This document shows, in pieces, positions 34,236-44,905 of a stretch of 64,000 nt of DNA; the stretch's first letter is position 1, and the number at the start of each line of letters is the position of its first letter. The stretch lies in assembly GCA_012064385.1 (NCBI GenBank), contig QRDG01001734.1, forward strand, positions 682,001-746,000. The letters run 5' to 3'. The position numbers were made by a program, and so were the translations under genes. The DNA is from Puccinellia tenuiflora. Its lineage: Eukaryota; Streptophyta; Magnoliopsida; Poales; Poaceae. A model generated the notes under the pieces. That model had not been told where the DNA came from, made no database searches, and worked only from the letters and a program-made list of their open reading frames with translations.

Positions 34236-35178
34236 GCTCCTTGCCTGTAGCTGGACGTGCCGAGGGCACATTTATCTTAGCCATTTTGATTGTAAACTTT
34301 GTAAAAACTTATCGAGTTATATTTGAGTGTGGTTGTGAACGTCCCTCGGGAAGCCTTTGTCCTTCCCCCTCATGTCTTTTCGCTCTACGTCTTAGGACCC
34401 TCTCTTAGCGCTACACCACCGCCGCTTCGGTATGTGCGAGTCAGTGCTCCACAAGTCCGGGGGGTGTGTGAGGCCTCAAGAAGTAAGAGCTCCGCGAAGC
34501 GCGATGCTTGGGGCTCCCCTTTGACGTGCAAGCAGCCCATGAGGCGTGGGAGAGAGAAAAGAGACTCGAGGGGCAAAAAAAACCAGCAAGAGGAAATTCT
34601 ACCAAGTCTTTGTACTTAGCTTGACGAGGCGTTTCCGCCTTGAGAGGGTGTTGGTGCCCTGGCGAGGCGTTGTTGCCTTGGAAAGGGTGCCTGAGGCTTG
34701 GAGAGCCTGTTTCCCTGCACTTGGAGAAATAGGCATACCCACAAGCAATAGATAGCTAAAGAATCTTATGGTGCTCGTAGGTTCCTTCATGTGCGTCTCA
34801 CGAGGAGAACAAGCACCAAGGTTTTGGTGATCCTTGGTGAGTTGACGTGCGCGGGAGCTGGCCCATGAGTTCAGAGCTCCTTGGGAGTTGATATGCATGA
34901 TAGCTGACCCGCAAGTTCAGAGCTCGGATCCCTTGGGTTTTAGGCGCTGCCGGGATGCTCCCGTGGCATGGCACCCTGCTAGCCCCCGCTCGTGAGATAC
35001 ACAGGAGGGATCATACGAGCGAGAATAAATAGTAATAACAGCTTTGCCGAAGTCGCAAAACATGCTGGCGCGATGCGCAAAGGTTCAGAATGACCTGGAA
35101 TAGGTGTTCATTACACTGGCGTGGCCAGGAGTTTTCTTCTTTGACGACGAAGTGTTGCTCCTCCGGGAGCGCGCTCCC
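34236..35178. other. Interior spacer of the Gypsy element
   Basis: No domain is visible. It lies between the stop of the antisense gene and the protease end, where a complete element would carry reverse transcriptase, RNase H and integrase. None of their motifs is present. Confidence 0.65.
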
Positions 35179-37608
35179 CTACTTAGGAGGTAGGTTGGCG
35201 CCGATGGTGACATAAGCCCCCGAGCCGCTCGCCTCCAGAGACACTTGTTTCGTCGCGGCCTTCTCCTGAGAGAACAGCTGCTTCTTCTTCGCGGGGGGCC
35301 TCGGGAGGGGTTCCTCGTCCTCGTCGGCGGGTGACGCCACCGCGGCAGCCTTGTAGGCCGCCTGCGCAGCGTACAGGGCGTCCGAGACCACGCCACGGAT
35401 GACAATGGTGCCACCCGAGCCAGGGAGCTTGACGAGGTTGTAGGCGTGGTGGGTCACCGCCATGAACTTGGCGAGGGCGGGGTAGCCGAGTATGGCGTTG
35501 TAGGGTAGGCCGATGTGCGCGACGTCGAAGTCGATCAGCTCGGTGCGGTAGTTGGCCTGGGTGCCGAAAGTGACGGCGAGGCTCACCTTCCCCAGAGGGG
35601 TGGTGAGACCCTCTGTCACTCCCGAGAAGGGCCTGGTAGGCATGAGCCGCTCGTAGGGCACCTGCAGCTTCTCGAATGTCTCGACGGAGATGACGTTGAG
35701 GCCAGCACCCCCATCAATGAGCGTCTTAGAGACGGCAATATTGTTGATGGTGGGGGTGCAGACCAACGGGATGGTGCCAACGGTTGAAGTGGACTTGGGG
35801 TGGTCGCCGGAGTCGAAGGTAATGGGGCACTGGGACCACTTGAGGGGCCTGGAGGCCTCAACTCCAGGAAGGGCTGCTGCGACCTCGCGAGCGAGTTGCT
35901 TGAAGTGGCGGTTGGAGCGAGGGGCCTGAGCCCCGCCGAGGATGCAAGCGGCCCCGCGAGGTACCTGGTAGCCTTCGTCAGCCTCGGCAGGCAGGTTGTC
36001 GTTTGCGGGCTGGGCAGCGTTGGCTTGAGGGTTCTGCTGGTAGTTGTCATTGTAGTTGTTGTTCCAGCGTCGCCCCCCGCGGCCGCTGCGGCCTCCGCCG
36101 CGGCCTCCGCCTCCGTTTACCTCGCGAGCCTCGCGAGCCTCGCGAAGCCTCTTGATGTCGAAGCAGTCCTCGGTGGCGTGAGAGTGCCTGTTGTGGTAGA
36201 TGCAGAAGGACGATCATCCTTCTTCTCAGGTCCTGCGGCTGGAGTGGCAGCTTGGCGAGACTGCTTGGCGTCAGGCTCTGCCGCGAGGACCGCAGTAGTC
36301 TTGCGCTTCTCAGAGGATTTCTTCTTCTTGGACCCCTCGGCGGGGTCCCCTGGCTCGTTCTTGACGAACAAGCGGCCCTCTTCAGCCTTGGCGTACTTGT
36401 CCGCCAAGTCGAAAAGCTTGACGACGGTGGTGATGTTGTCGTGGATCCCGAGCTTCTCGAGCATCCGCACGTCTGTGACCCCAGCCTGGAAGGCCGAAAT
36501 GACCTGCGCGTCAGGTGGCGTTGGGGATCTTGTTGCGCACTTGGCTGAAGCGCTGGATGTACTTGCGGAGGATCTCGCCGGGCTTCTGACGCACGGCGCG
36601 GAGGTCGTTGTAGGTGAGGCCGCGCTCGTACGTGCCCTTGAAGTTGGCGACGAAGCACCGGCAGAGCTCCTCCCAGGAGTTGATGGACTCGGCGGGGAGG
36701 TTGGTGAGCCATGAGGACGCAGAGTCCTTGAGGGCCATGGGGAACCAGTTCGCCATGACCTTGTCGTCGCCCCCGGCGGCCTGGATGGCCAGAGAGTAGA
36801 GCTGCAGGAACTCCAGGGGGTTGTTCTTGCCATCGTAGCGCGGAGAGAGGTCCGTCCTGAACTTGACCGGCCAGACGACGCGACGAAGGCTGCGAGTGAA
36901 CGCGGCCGTCGTGCCGTAGGTGACCGTGCCGTTGGCAAGGGTGGCGCGGAGGTGGCGCCCGGCGGTGGCGACGTCCTGGACGGCGCGGTTGCGGCGTTCT
37001 TGCCCGCGCTCGATGCTCACGCGTGCGTCCTCAGGGGCTCGCTGCACGATCTGGCAGTCATGCGGCGACGACGCGTGCGATGCAGCGCGGCCGTCGCGAG
37101 GAGGAGCCCCCGCTGGAGCAGGTTGCGGTGCAACCGGTGGAGCCGGAGCGGGTGCGGGTTGGAGAGGAGGTGCGGGAGGTGCGCCGTGCGCCACGTCCCC
37201 CACGAGCGCAGAAGGAACCAAGGAACGAGACGGCGCAGGTGCCGCGGCGCGAGCGGCGCCGATGAGCTCGGCAACGCGGTTGAGCCAGGCCTCCTGAGCC
37301 GCCGGCGTGGGGCGGTACTGCAGCAGCTCCTGCGCCATGAGGAGCGCAGTCGCCAGGCTGGGCGCAGGGCAGCCCAGCGAGGAGGCAGCACGGTCCCGCG
37401 ACGGGGACAGGGAGGAGGCCTCCTCTTCGCCGAGGTCGTCCTCAGCGTGGTCGATGTCGTCGTCGTCGGGGTGCTCGACGCGGGGCTCGGGGTCGACGCG
37501 GCGCTCCGGAGCAGAGCCCCCACGCGGGCGGCCGCGCGGGCGGCCTGCGGGAGCGGTGGCGGCGCTAGCCGTCCGGCGAGCGAGACGTTCGGCACGAGAA
37601 CCGGCCAT
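35179..37608 (-). pseudogene. Gag-protease of the Gypsy element, frameshifted
   Basis: The frame opens at 37608 with an Arg/Ala/Pro-rich N-terminus. It contains a retrotransposon gag (PF03732-like) segment with RYDGKNNPLEFLQLY and WLTNLPAESINSWEEL, then breaks near 36515. A second frame continues with DAQVISAFQAGV and KLFDLADKYAKAEEGR. Near 36215 a third frame takes over, carrying a C-X2-H-X4-H-X4-C zinc knuckle (CIYHNRHSHATEDC). This continues into an aspartic-protease-like domain with LIDGGAGLNVIS and NAILGYPALAKFMAV, ending at 35179. Gag would coat the RNA and protease would process the polyprotein. With two frameshifts and no pol, this copy cannot make a normal product. Confidence 0.85.
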
Positions 37609-37639
37609 GGCTGTGTCGAGGATGAAGACGCGGCTCAGC

Positions 37640-37659
37640 CCCCTACCTGGCGCGCCAAA
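37640..37659 (-). other. Primer-binding site of the Gypsy element
   Basis: On the minus strand, directly inside the right LTR, the sequence is TTTGGCGCGCCAGGTAGGGG. The TGG start and the position fit a tRNA primer-binding site. The tRNA was not identified. Confidence 0.6.
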
Positions 37660-38726
37660 TGTCGGAGATTGTCCCCGGGAACTAGGGGTGTCTCCAAGGT
37701 ATCGTGTAAGGGGCTGAACACGGAGTCAAACAATCCACAACGTGCTCCGGCGACGGTGCTCGTCAGGCTCGCTGCGGACGTCACTGCAGAGATTGACACA
37801 AGGTCTTACCCAGGTTCAGGGCCCTCTTGTGGAGGTAAAACCCCTACGTCCTGCTTCTATGTATTGCACTGCTTGGAGAGTTTACAGTACAAGGAGAGCT
37901 TGTCGAGCTCTAGGTGGCTAACAATGGCTACTTGCTGATCTTCAGATCTAGGGTTAGGGTTTGCTAGAGCTGCACCAACCGAAGATCGAACCCTTTGCTA
38001 GGGCGTGCTCCTCCTCCTTTTATAGGCGCCCTGGGCCTCTTCTGCCCAAACATTTGGGCGGGAAGGGCTACCACATGGCGACGAAGGAGGAGGCGCGGTG
38101 CACCGTAAAGGTGAGGTCTACCATAAAGGTAAAGATCGTGGACGCGGTCCACGGCAGGGGAACGGCGTCACCAAAGCTGAAAAGGGGCACCGACCAGCTG
38201 GACAGCGGGTTGGCGCTTGCCGAGGTGGGAGGTGACCCACAGTGACGTCGTCCTTGGAGCGTAGCTGCAGACTATTCCCTTATCACCAAAGAGGCAATAC
38301 TCGTTGTCCGCTTTGCTTCGCTCCGCTTTATTGACTGCTTTATACATGGAAATGGCAACTGCGGCGTTGTCGTCATCGCGCGTAGGCACGTGCGTCACTC
38401 TGCACACGGCGCAGAGCCCATGTGCGCTCTGCCGTGGGGGCAGAGATGGCTTCATGAAGAAAGCGCTTCGTGAGGCGAAAAGCCTCGCCAAGCCCTTCAG
38501 CTTGGTCCTTGGCAGAATTGCGGGCGGCGTCGGAGACGCCTTGTCGAGGAGCGATCCCTCGCCGAGGGAAAGAACCCTTGGCGAGGAGAAAAACCCTTCG
38601 CGAGGGGAGAAAACCTCGCGAAGCTCGCCAGGCTTGGAGAGCCTGGTCCTTAGCGAAAATCATCCAAAGAATCTTGTGGGCCCTGGCAGGCCGGCCCGTG
38701 GTACCCTGGTTTCCACTGTGCCGACA
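37660..38726 (-). repeat. 5' LTR of the Gypsy element (right copy)
   Basis: It is 1067 bp with the same TGTCGG and CCGACA ends as the left copy. As the element is on the minus strand, this is the upstream LTR and would hold the promoter. Confidence 0.9.
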
Positions 38727-39015
38727 GGTGGCAACAGCAGTAGTGGATTAGGAGATAGAGCTAGAGTTAATCTCCAGCTTAGTGCTACGAATTGGCTCTT
38801 CTCTGGATTTCATTTGCACGAGGCTATCCTCTATGTATCGAGGAGGTTATCGAGATTTTGTAATTGAATATTATTGTAATCCTATAGTGTTACCTTGGAC
38901 CTGCTATGTTTCTGTTGTACCACTCTGAGGGATGTAATATTCACGGATAGGTCCTTTTGTGAGTATTATGTCAACGACTTGCACACTACACCATGCAGTG
39001 GTGTGTTGGGTCACC
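38727..39015. other. Unassigned repeat fragment
   Basis: This is non-coding sequence between the Gypsy element and the LINE remnant. It resembles transcribed retroelement sequence, but no family is assigned. The LINE reading frame stops being recognisable at about 39016, so a junction lies there. Confidence 0.4.
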
Positions 39016-39898
39016 GCAATATTAAATAGTATAGGCGATAATGGATCACCTTGTCGTAAGCCTTTCTTTGTTTGGAAATAACGGCCAGTCTCATTATTGA
39101 CTTTGACTGCCATACTACCTCCAGAAACAAATTGACGTACCCAAACACACCACTCCTCTGAGAACCCTTTCATCCTTAGCGTCTGCTGAATGAAAGGCCA
39201 TTTGACCTTGTCGTATGCTTTCTCGAAGTCGATTTTCAGGATGACCCCATTGAGCTTTTTCTGATGCAACTCATGAACCGTCTCATGTAATATTGCCACC
39301 CCATCCAAAATATTCCTTCCTTGCATGAAGGTTGTTTGGGTTGGCCTTACCACATGATCCGCCACCGAATTAAGTCTCAATGTTGCCGTTTTTGTAAATA
39401 TTTTGAAACTAACATTAAGAAGACAGATTGGTCGATATTGTTGAATCATCTCTGCCTCATTAATTTTAGGTAACAAAATAATCTCCCCGAAGTTAAGGCG
39501 GAACAGTTCCAAGTTGCCCGCATGCAAGCAACCGAAAAGTTCCAACAGGTCCGCCTTGATGGTACCCAGAAGTGTTGATAAAATTCAGCTGGAAAGCCAT
39601 CCGGACCTGGTGCCTTATTATGTTTCATTGAGAAAACCGCCTTCTTAACCTCCTCCTCAGTGAAAGGCGAAGTTAAAAAAATGTTCTCCTCATCAGACAC
39701 TTGGGGAATATCCGCTGTTCGGGACTCGTCCAGAAAAAAACTCCCTACGTCCGGCTCCCCAAACAACGTCCTATAATACTGGGTAATGTATGATTTCAGT
39801 TCATCCTGACCCTCGATCACGAAATTAGACATGAAATTAGATGGCGATCGTCTAGAAAAGAATGCAATGGGCCCGACAGGAAAGAAATCAACTGACAA
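39016..39898 (-). pseudogene. LINE reverse transcriptase fragment, frameshifted
   Basis: The minus-strand frames carry hallmark non-LTR reverse transcriptase motifs in order. NKAPGPDGFPAEFYQHFW comes first, then a frameshift near 39570. YRPICLLNVSFKIFTK, LKIDFEKAYDKVKWPF and GLRQGDPLSPILFNIA follow. The catalytic YADD/FADD box and everything downstream are missing, as is the endonuclease. It is an internal fragment and cannot be active. Confidence 0.9.
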
Positions 39899-40172
39899 AA
39901 AAAATGATTGTGGGTCAAATTAAAATAATCTACCGGTAAATAAGGGAAATGTTAATTTATTGGGACACATTATTTTGTTATTTTCTCAAAAAAAACTATT
40001 TTTTCTCAGGAAAACTGATGGTTTGGGTTTCGCGAAATTGTGAAATTTACGTTAAAAAAAATCAAAAGGGGATGTAGACAGATTGCAAATCGTCTGAAAG
40101 GAAAAACTGCAAGCCGAAACCGAAAGCCCCCAAAACTCCAAAACACGGGGATCAAGCCCTAGAAACGCGACT

Positions 40173-43100
40173 ATGGACTCAGCGGGCGGAGGAGGGGGAG
40201 CGAAGGCCGCGTCGGGCTCCGCGCCGTCGGCGGCGGTGGCGGCCCCGAACCCCACGGCGATGCTCTCGGCCCTGATGAGCAAGCGCGCCAAGCTCCAGGA
40301 GGAGGTCCGCTCCATCGAGCGGCAGGTTAGGTCTCCTCCAGCCCCCGTCTCTTTTGGGTGTTCCCCTCTGTTAGAATTTGTATCTCCAGTAATTATTTGT
40401 AATTGACATGGAAAGACTTTTCCGTAGCTTAAGATTGCGAAGTCAGTTCCAGTAAACATTGCTAATCTACACCCTGGTTAAAATGTTCAGAAGGATCCAC
40501 GGATATTGCTGGCATCACGAATTCATCTAATTTAATGCACCAGGAACCATATAAATCTGAACGATAGACTTCTGAATCAACACATGAACCACGAAATGTT
40601 ATTCCGTGGAGTGAAAAGTGATGTTCTTATTTTTTCGAGAAAACGCAAAAGAATTTGCGTTTCATTTCATTGAACAGGAAGACATCAGCGGTACAACCTC
40701 CAGAAAGGAGGGACACTCTCTCACACACACACACACGACCGTCCTCACCAAGCGACTACAACTAGGTAAGGAGGTGCCCTCAACTACAGACTGCAACAAC
40801 GTTAGGCCTCACCCAGCCTTGCCTCTAGCCAAGAATGGCGAGGCATCGAGACTCGGAGCGACAGGGCAGCGTCAACGCCATTGCCAGACCCTTCCAGTGA
40901 CGATTAGAGCTCCAGGACTGCCCAGACCAACGTACCTCGCACCCCTGTGCCTAGAGAGTCGGCGGGTGAAAGGCAGGACCCGGCTGGAATTGATGTAGCA
41001 TTCATCAGGGAAGCGTCGGCACTGGCATACGTTGCGTCCAGGAGGTCCACTCCCTGTGTAGCCGTCTACGCCAGAGCCTTGCATCACCAACCTCCATCTG
41101 CCGCATCAAGTACTCCACTTGCAGCCAAAGCAGAGCCTTCAAGAGGGGAACGGCGCCGAAACGCCGCCGCTGCCCGGTCCAGGAGGCCGGACCTAGGGTT
41201 TCCCCTGGTGCTCGAGGAGGAAGTCCGGTCAGGGTCATGCCAATGCCCCGAAGGAGGTGACAGCACCCTCAGGCGTCGCCGTTGGCAGCGCATGCCATCG
41301 CTGCGCGGGGATTTCGCCCCGACTCGTGACCAAAGACCTTCGATGCACTGGCAGACGGGAGGTGGATATACTAACTCATAAACTCAATATGATTAATTTC
41401 TTATAGAAACAAAATCAACTGCAATACTGAGGCTTGGCGGTTAAAAATGCGAAAAGTATTTAACCAGCTGTTTTGAGCATCAAGTCTTTCATAGCAATCA
41501 GTGCTTCACATGTTAAGCACACCGTGCAATTTGGTCGATCAAACAAATTAAGCAGTAACTTTGTTGCCATATAAATCCAAACCAGCAAATTTGTTGTCAC
41601 ACTCCCTACCTACCGAATTTAAGTCGATAGGTGAGTTCAGTTCGATACAGTAGAGCCTCTCCCGAATTGAGCTCACTTTAATTGTATTCCAGTATATTCG
41701 CTCTTAATACTTTCTTAAGGTTGCAGTGTAGCAAAAAATGGTCTGACCTTATATTCCAAATGAAAGATCTTGTCATTTCCAAAATTATTGAACCATCGAA
41801 ACAAATTGATCAACTAGAACGGAAAGTGTTTCTAAACACGAAAAAAGAGCAGCATGTGTTGGTTTTGTCTCAAGTCTTTCAATAGAGCTTAGAGAGCACA
41901 CTGCCTAGTAACACCAGTGTACAATTTTACCAATAAAGCTTGTCATCCTAATCGTGTGTGATATCTGATGTCTCACTAGGCAGCGCCAAGTCTCTCTTTC
42001 TCTCCTTGGTCCAGTAGCTTTAAACCACGTAGGAAATTCGGATTACTTGCAAAATTTATTACATTAATACTGACACGGAAAAAACCATCAGCTATCTATT
42101 GGTCCTGGGCTGGCTGAAGCAAACGTAGAAATCAAAATTCCTTACTCCCTCCGTTCACTAATATAAGACCTTTTAGCTTTTTCTTGATTCGTATGTATCT
42201 AGACGCATTTTAGTACTCCGTATATATGTTCACTCGTTTTAGTATGTAGTCAATATGGAAATATCTAAAAGGTCTTACATTAGTGAAGGGAGGTACCGAG
42301 GGAGTACTATTCATGCATGTCTTAAGAGTTATTATTTGGCAGCTTATGTTAATATCTATATCCAACCAGGTTTATGATATGGAGACCACCTACCTACAAG
42401 AGTCTAATCAATTTGGAAGCGTGCTGAAGGGTTTTGAATCATTCTTGTCATCTTCAAAAAACACTGCTAAGTAAGTGAGCTTTCCATTATTTAGTTTCCT
42501 GATGAACTGATGTGAGTCTTCTCATCAGTCTTTGATTGTCATTTATATTTATGGAAACTCAGCTCACCGATTTTGTTCAAATTCTGTTTTATTACTGCCT
42601 TGAGCTATATGGATTGAATTATAGGATCCGAATTGTATACCTATGCCATTGATCATACAGATATATTAGTTTATAATTCTGTCAATAATCAATTGTGCCA
42701 GATATCATTAGGAGATGAATAACCCTGTAGAATAATGATGCCAGTGTTCTATAATATTATATACTTATGTCAGTTTCTGTCTTAATTTGTTGAGTGAATA
42801 CCTTATATTGAGCACCATGAGAGCTTCATATTTACAAAATCTAAGGTTCGCTGGCAAACATTTGACTATGTGGGACTGGTTGGATGCCACTATTCTGGAC
42901 AAGCATTATTTATTTCTATCATCAATGTTTTTTTCAAGCCATTCAGACTGTAGATCTCACATAGAATGCTCATGATGGGTTCTGCCTGACATATTTCAGC
43001 CTCAAGCGGTCCAGGAAATTTCAGGCTGATGAGAGGCTATTCTCTCTGTCATCAGTTACCTCTCCAGCGGTATGAGTAATAGTCCCCACTACCACTGAAA

Positions 43101-43606
43101 AGCACATGCCTTCCTACTTATTAGTCTCTTTTTATTATCCAGGTTGTGGAATTTACTAATGTTTAACGCTATCCTTCTGTAAACGTTTCCAGGTTGAAGA
43201 ACAACTAGCTGCACGAGATGGTAAGCTTTTATTGGTTTTTCTTTTAGGTTGAAACCAGCAACGGCTAATAAATTGAATTGACTTGAATACTTGTGCCACC
43301 CTGGCAGATGGAAGAGAATATGGAGCAGGTCGTTCCAAGGGCGCAAGCACTCCTGCTAATGGCCAGTAAGTTTTCAGATAGCCATTGCTTAAATCTAGTA
43401 GAGGAAGTTTACATTGAGCTTTTTGCGTGAAAATTAGAGTTCTTGGGGCAACCAACAGATTATGTTTAGCAGGTTTGCCTGTTTCTGAATCCTCATGTAT
43501 TTCTGACAGAGGGAAACCAAAGAAGGGAGGGCGTCCTGGAGGGAGAGATGGCAAGAGAATACGTCCATCTAACGATCCGGACATGGACGACGAAGATGAC
43601 TACTGA
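40173..43606 (+). CDS. EAF6: EAF6-like subunit of histone acetyltransferase complexes (6 exons)
   Basis: Exons: 40173-40325, 42370-42470, 43000-43069, 43193-43220, 43308-43365 and 43510-43606, all with GT/AG borders and consistent phase. They encode 168 aa. EAF6 is a small nuclear subunit of NuA4-type (and, in animals, MOZ/HBO1-type) histone acetyltransferase complexes. The N-terminal helix carries LSALMSKRAKLQEEVRSIER, followed by VYDMETTYLQESNQFGSVLK and GFESFLSSSKNT, then FSLSSVTSP, the core of the family. The C-terminus is Gly/Lys/Arg-rich (GKPKKGGRPGGRDGKR) and ends acidic. Length matches plant homologues. Intron 1 is 2.0 kb and holds a LINE-like fragment and a Stowaway MITE. The upstream ATG is the first in frame. 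Confidence 0.92.
40626..41375 (-). mobile_element. LINE-type 3' fragment in EAF6 intron 1
   Basis: It begins with a T-run followed by TCGAGAAAACGCAAAAGAAT, a common form of Triticeae non-LTR element 3' ends read in antisense. It contains CTAGGGTTTCCCCTGGTGCT, which is shared in similar form with 59300. No intact frame or matching target duplication was found. Confidence 0.5.
42145..42304. mobile_element. Stowaway MITE in EAF6 intron 1 (160 bp)
   Basis: CTCCCTCCGTTCACTAATAT at the left pairs with the right end, where TTACATTAGTGAAGGGAGG leads into GAGGGAG. TA duplications flank it at 43-44 and 305-306 of the 42-kb block. It is a typical Tc1/mariner-derived MITE. It lies about 65 bp before exon 2. 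Confidence 0.85.
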
Positions 43607-44185
43607 TCCTCAAATGTTTCAGGCCCATTTTAAACTCTGTATTAGCGTCTAGTTGCCTATGATTCTTCTTTATGGATTGTCTTTAGCCTTGTTATCTTGC
43701 AAATCCAAGGGCAAGGAGCCTCATGTGTTGGGTTCCCAGCTAATCTGCTCGCTGGAGCTTGCGTCTTTTCCTCGTGTCTTTTTTTTTTTCTGTTTTGCGT
43801 ATTGTAACATAAGGTGGCAGCAAATTAATTAGAGGGTGAAATGTTTTGTGGATATTCTCTATTGGTGGAGAGCGACTTGTTTTAAATTCTTGTTCGCTGA
43901 GCGAGTTTACTAGTTGTGTCTATTGCAAGTATGGCTGTAAAAAACCCTTCCAGAATGGCTTCAGACCTCTCAAAAAATTTACTCTTCCTCACACAAACTA
44001 AGCTATGTTAACAGCATTTCCAGTTGATGTCTTTTTCACCTCTGTCAACCGATCTCCGGAGAAACAGCCCGAATGAGGATGAGAGCGACGGAAACCAGCG
44101 AGGAACAGGACCTATCCTTTGTTGGAGTACGATCTCCGCCGACAAAGCCAAGCCCTAGGTTTGCCCTAGGTCGAACCGGTACTAG
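43607..44185 (+). other. EAF6 3' flank
   Basis: This probably holds the 3' untranslated region of EAF6 and then intergenic sequence. A long T-run lies near 43780. No further gene was recognised. Confidence 0.5.
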
Positions 44186-44751
44186 AGATGCAAATAGGTC
44201 ATCATTAGGCGGAAATGCAATTCGGTGCCCGGGCTCATATGAGCCCGGCTACCTTTCCGATTTTTTTAAAATTTGAAAACGCTTGGAAAAATTCTGAAAA
44301 AATTTATGCGGAAACATATTCATGTATGCAACACTCGTGTAAATTTTCGACAGAAAATATAAAATGTTGCGCCCTGTGTAAAAAAGACAAAACTCTGACA
44401 GACAAAATAGGTAACAGTCCACTATTTCAAAAAGACAGATTTGTCTTTTTTACACAGGGCGCAAAATTTGATATTTTCTGTCGAATTTTTACACGAGTGT
44501 TGAATACTTCAATATGTTCATGTCTAATTTTTTCAGAATTTTTCGAAGCATTTTAGTATTTTAAAAAAATCGAAAACAAAACCGGGCTCATATGAGCCCG
44601 GGCACCAAAACGCCCCTCTCATCATTAGGGTACCTCATACCCTATTTAGTTCAAAAAAATGAATTAACTTTTCCAATGTCATTAAAAAAGTTAGTTCATT
44701 TTTTGTACTAAAAAGGGTAAAGGATGTTCTAATGATGAACCACTTGCATCT
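44186..44751. mobile_element. Fold-back MITE (host of a nested MITE)
   Basis: Outer arms AGATGCAAATAGGTCATCAT and, on the other strand, AGATGCAAGTGGTTCATCAT enclose inner arms that continue with a TACCC motif. The loop is near 44680-44690. The element is split by the insertion at 44209-44619. Without it the host is about 150 bp long. Its own target duplication is unclear. Confidence 0.7.
44209..44619. mobile_element. Mutator-like fold-back MITE (411 bp)
   Basis: An exact 9-bp duplication, CATCATTAG, lies at 44200-44208 and 44620-44628. The ends carry GGTGCCCGGGCTCATATGAG and its complement. The arms extend about 190 bp each, almost to the centre near 44410, including a match around GCGCCCTGTGTAAAAAAGAC. 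The sub-end CCGGGCTCATATGAGCCCGG is itself a perfect palindrome. The 9-bp duplication and long inverted arms suggest a Mutator-type MITE. Confidence 0.75.
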
Positions 44752-44905
44752 ATAGCAAGTACAATCCGCTCTGATTCCGCGCAAGGGACCTATGTATTGC
44801 ATTTAGTTGGGACATTATCCTAGGAATTACTAGCACTGTAACCCAAAATCCATGTAAAAAAAAAAGCACTGTAACCCAAAATTTCTATATATATTATTAT
44901 TATTA

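Larger units (their letters stand above)
29285..38726 (-). mobile_element. Non-autonomous Gypsy-type LTR retrotransposon with antisense gene (9.44 kb)
   Basis: Two 1067-bp LTRs (29285-30351 and 37660-38726) start TGTCGG and end CCGACA. By eye they differ at about two dozen positions, mostly transitions (around 2%). The element reads on the minus strand. A PBS-like TGGCGCGCCAGGTAGGGG lies inside the right LTR, then gag and protease. A purine-rich GGGCCCGGGGGCTAC borders the left LTR. No reverse transcriptase, RNase H or integrase is present. An additional gene on the plus strand occupies 30658-34235. Extra antisense genes of this kind are known in plant Gypsy elements of the Tat group. The flanking 5-mers (ATAGG left, GGTGG right) do not match, so the ends may derive from recombination. 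Confidence 0.85.

Noticed and set aside
40947..41381. 144-codon frame in EAF6 intron 1
   Set aside because: It lies in LINE-like repeat sequence related to 59300 and has no domain.
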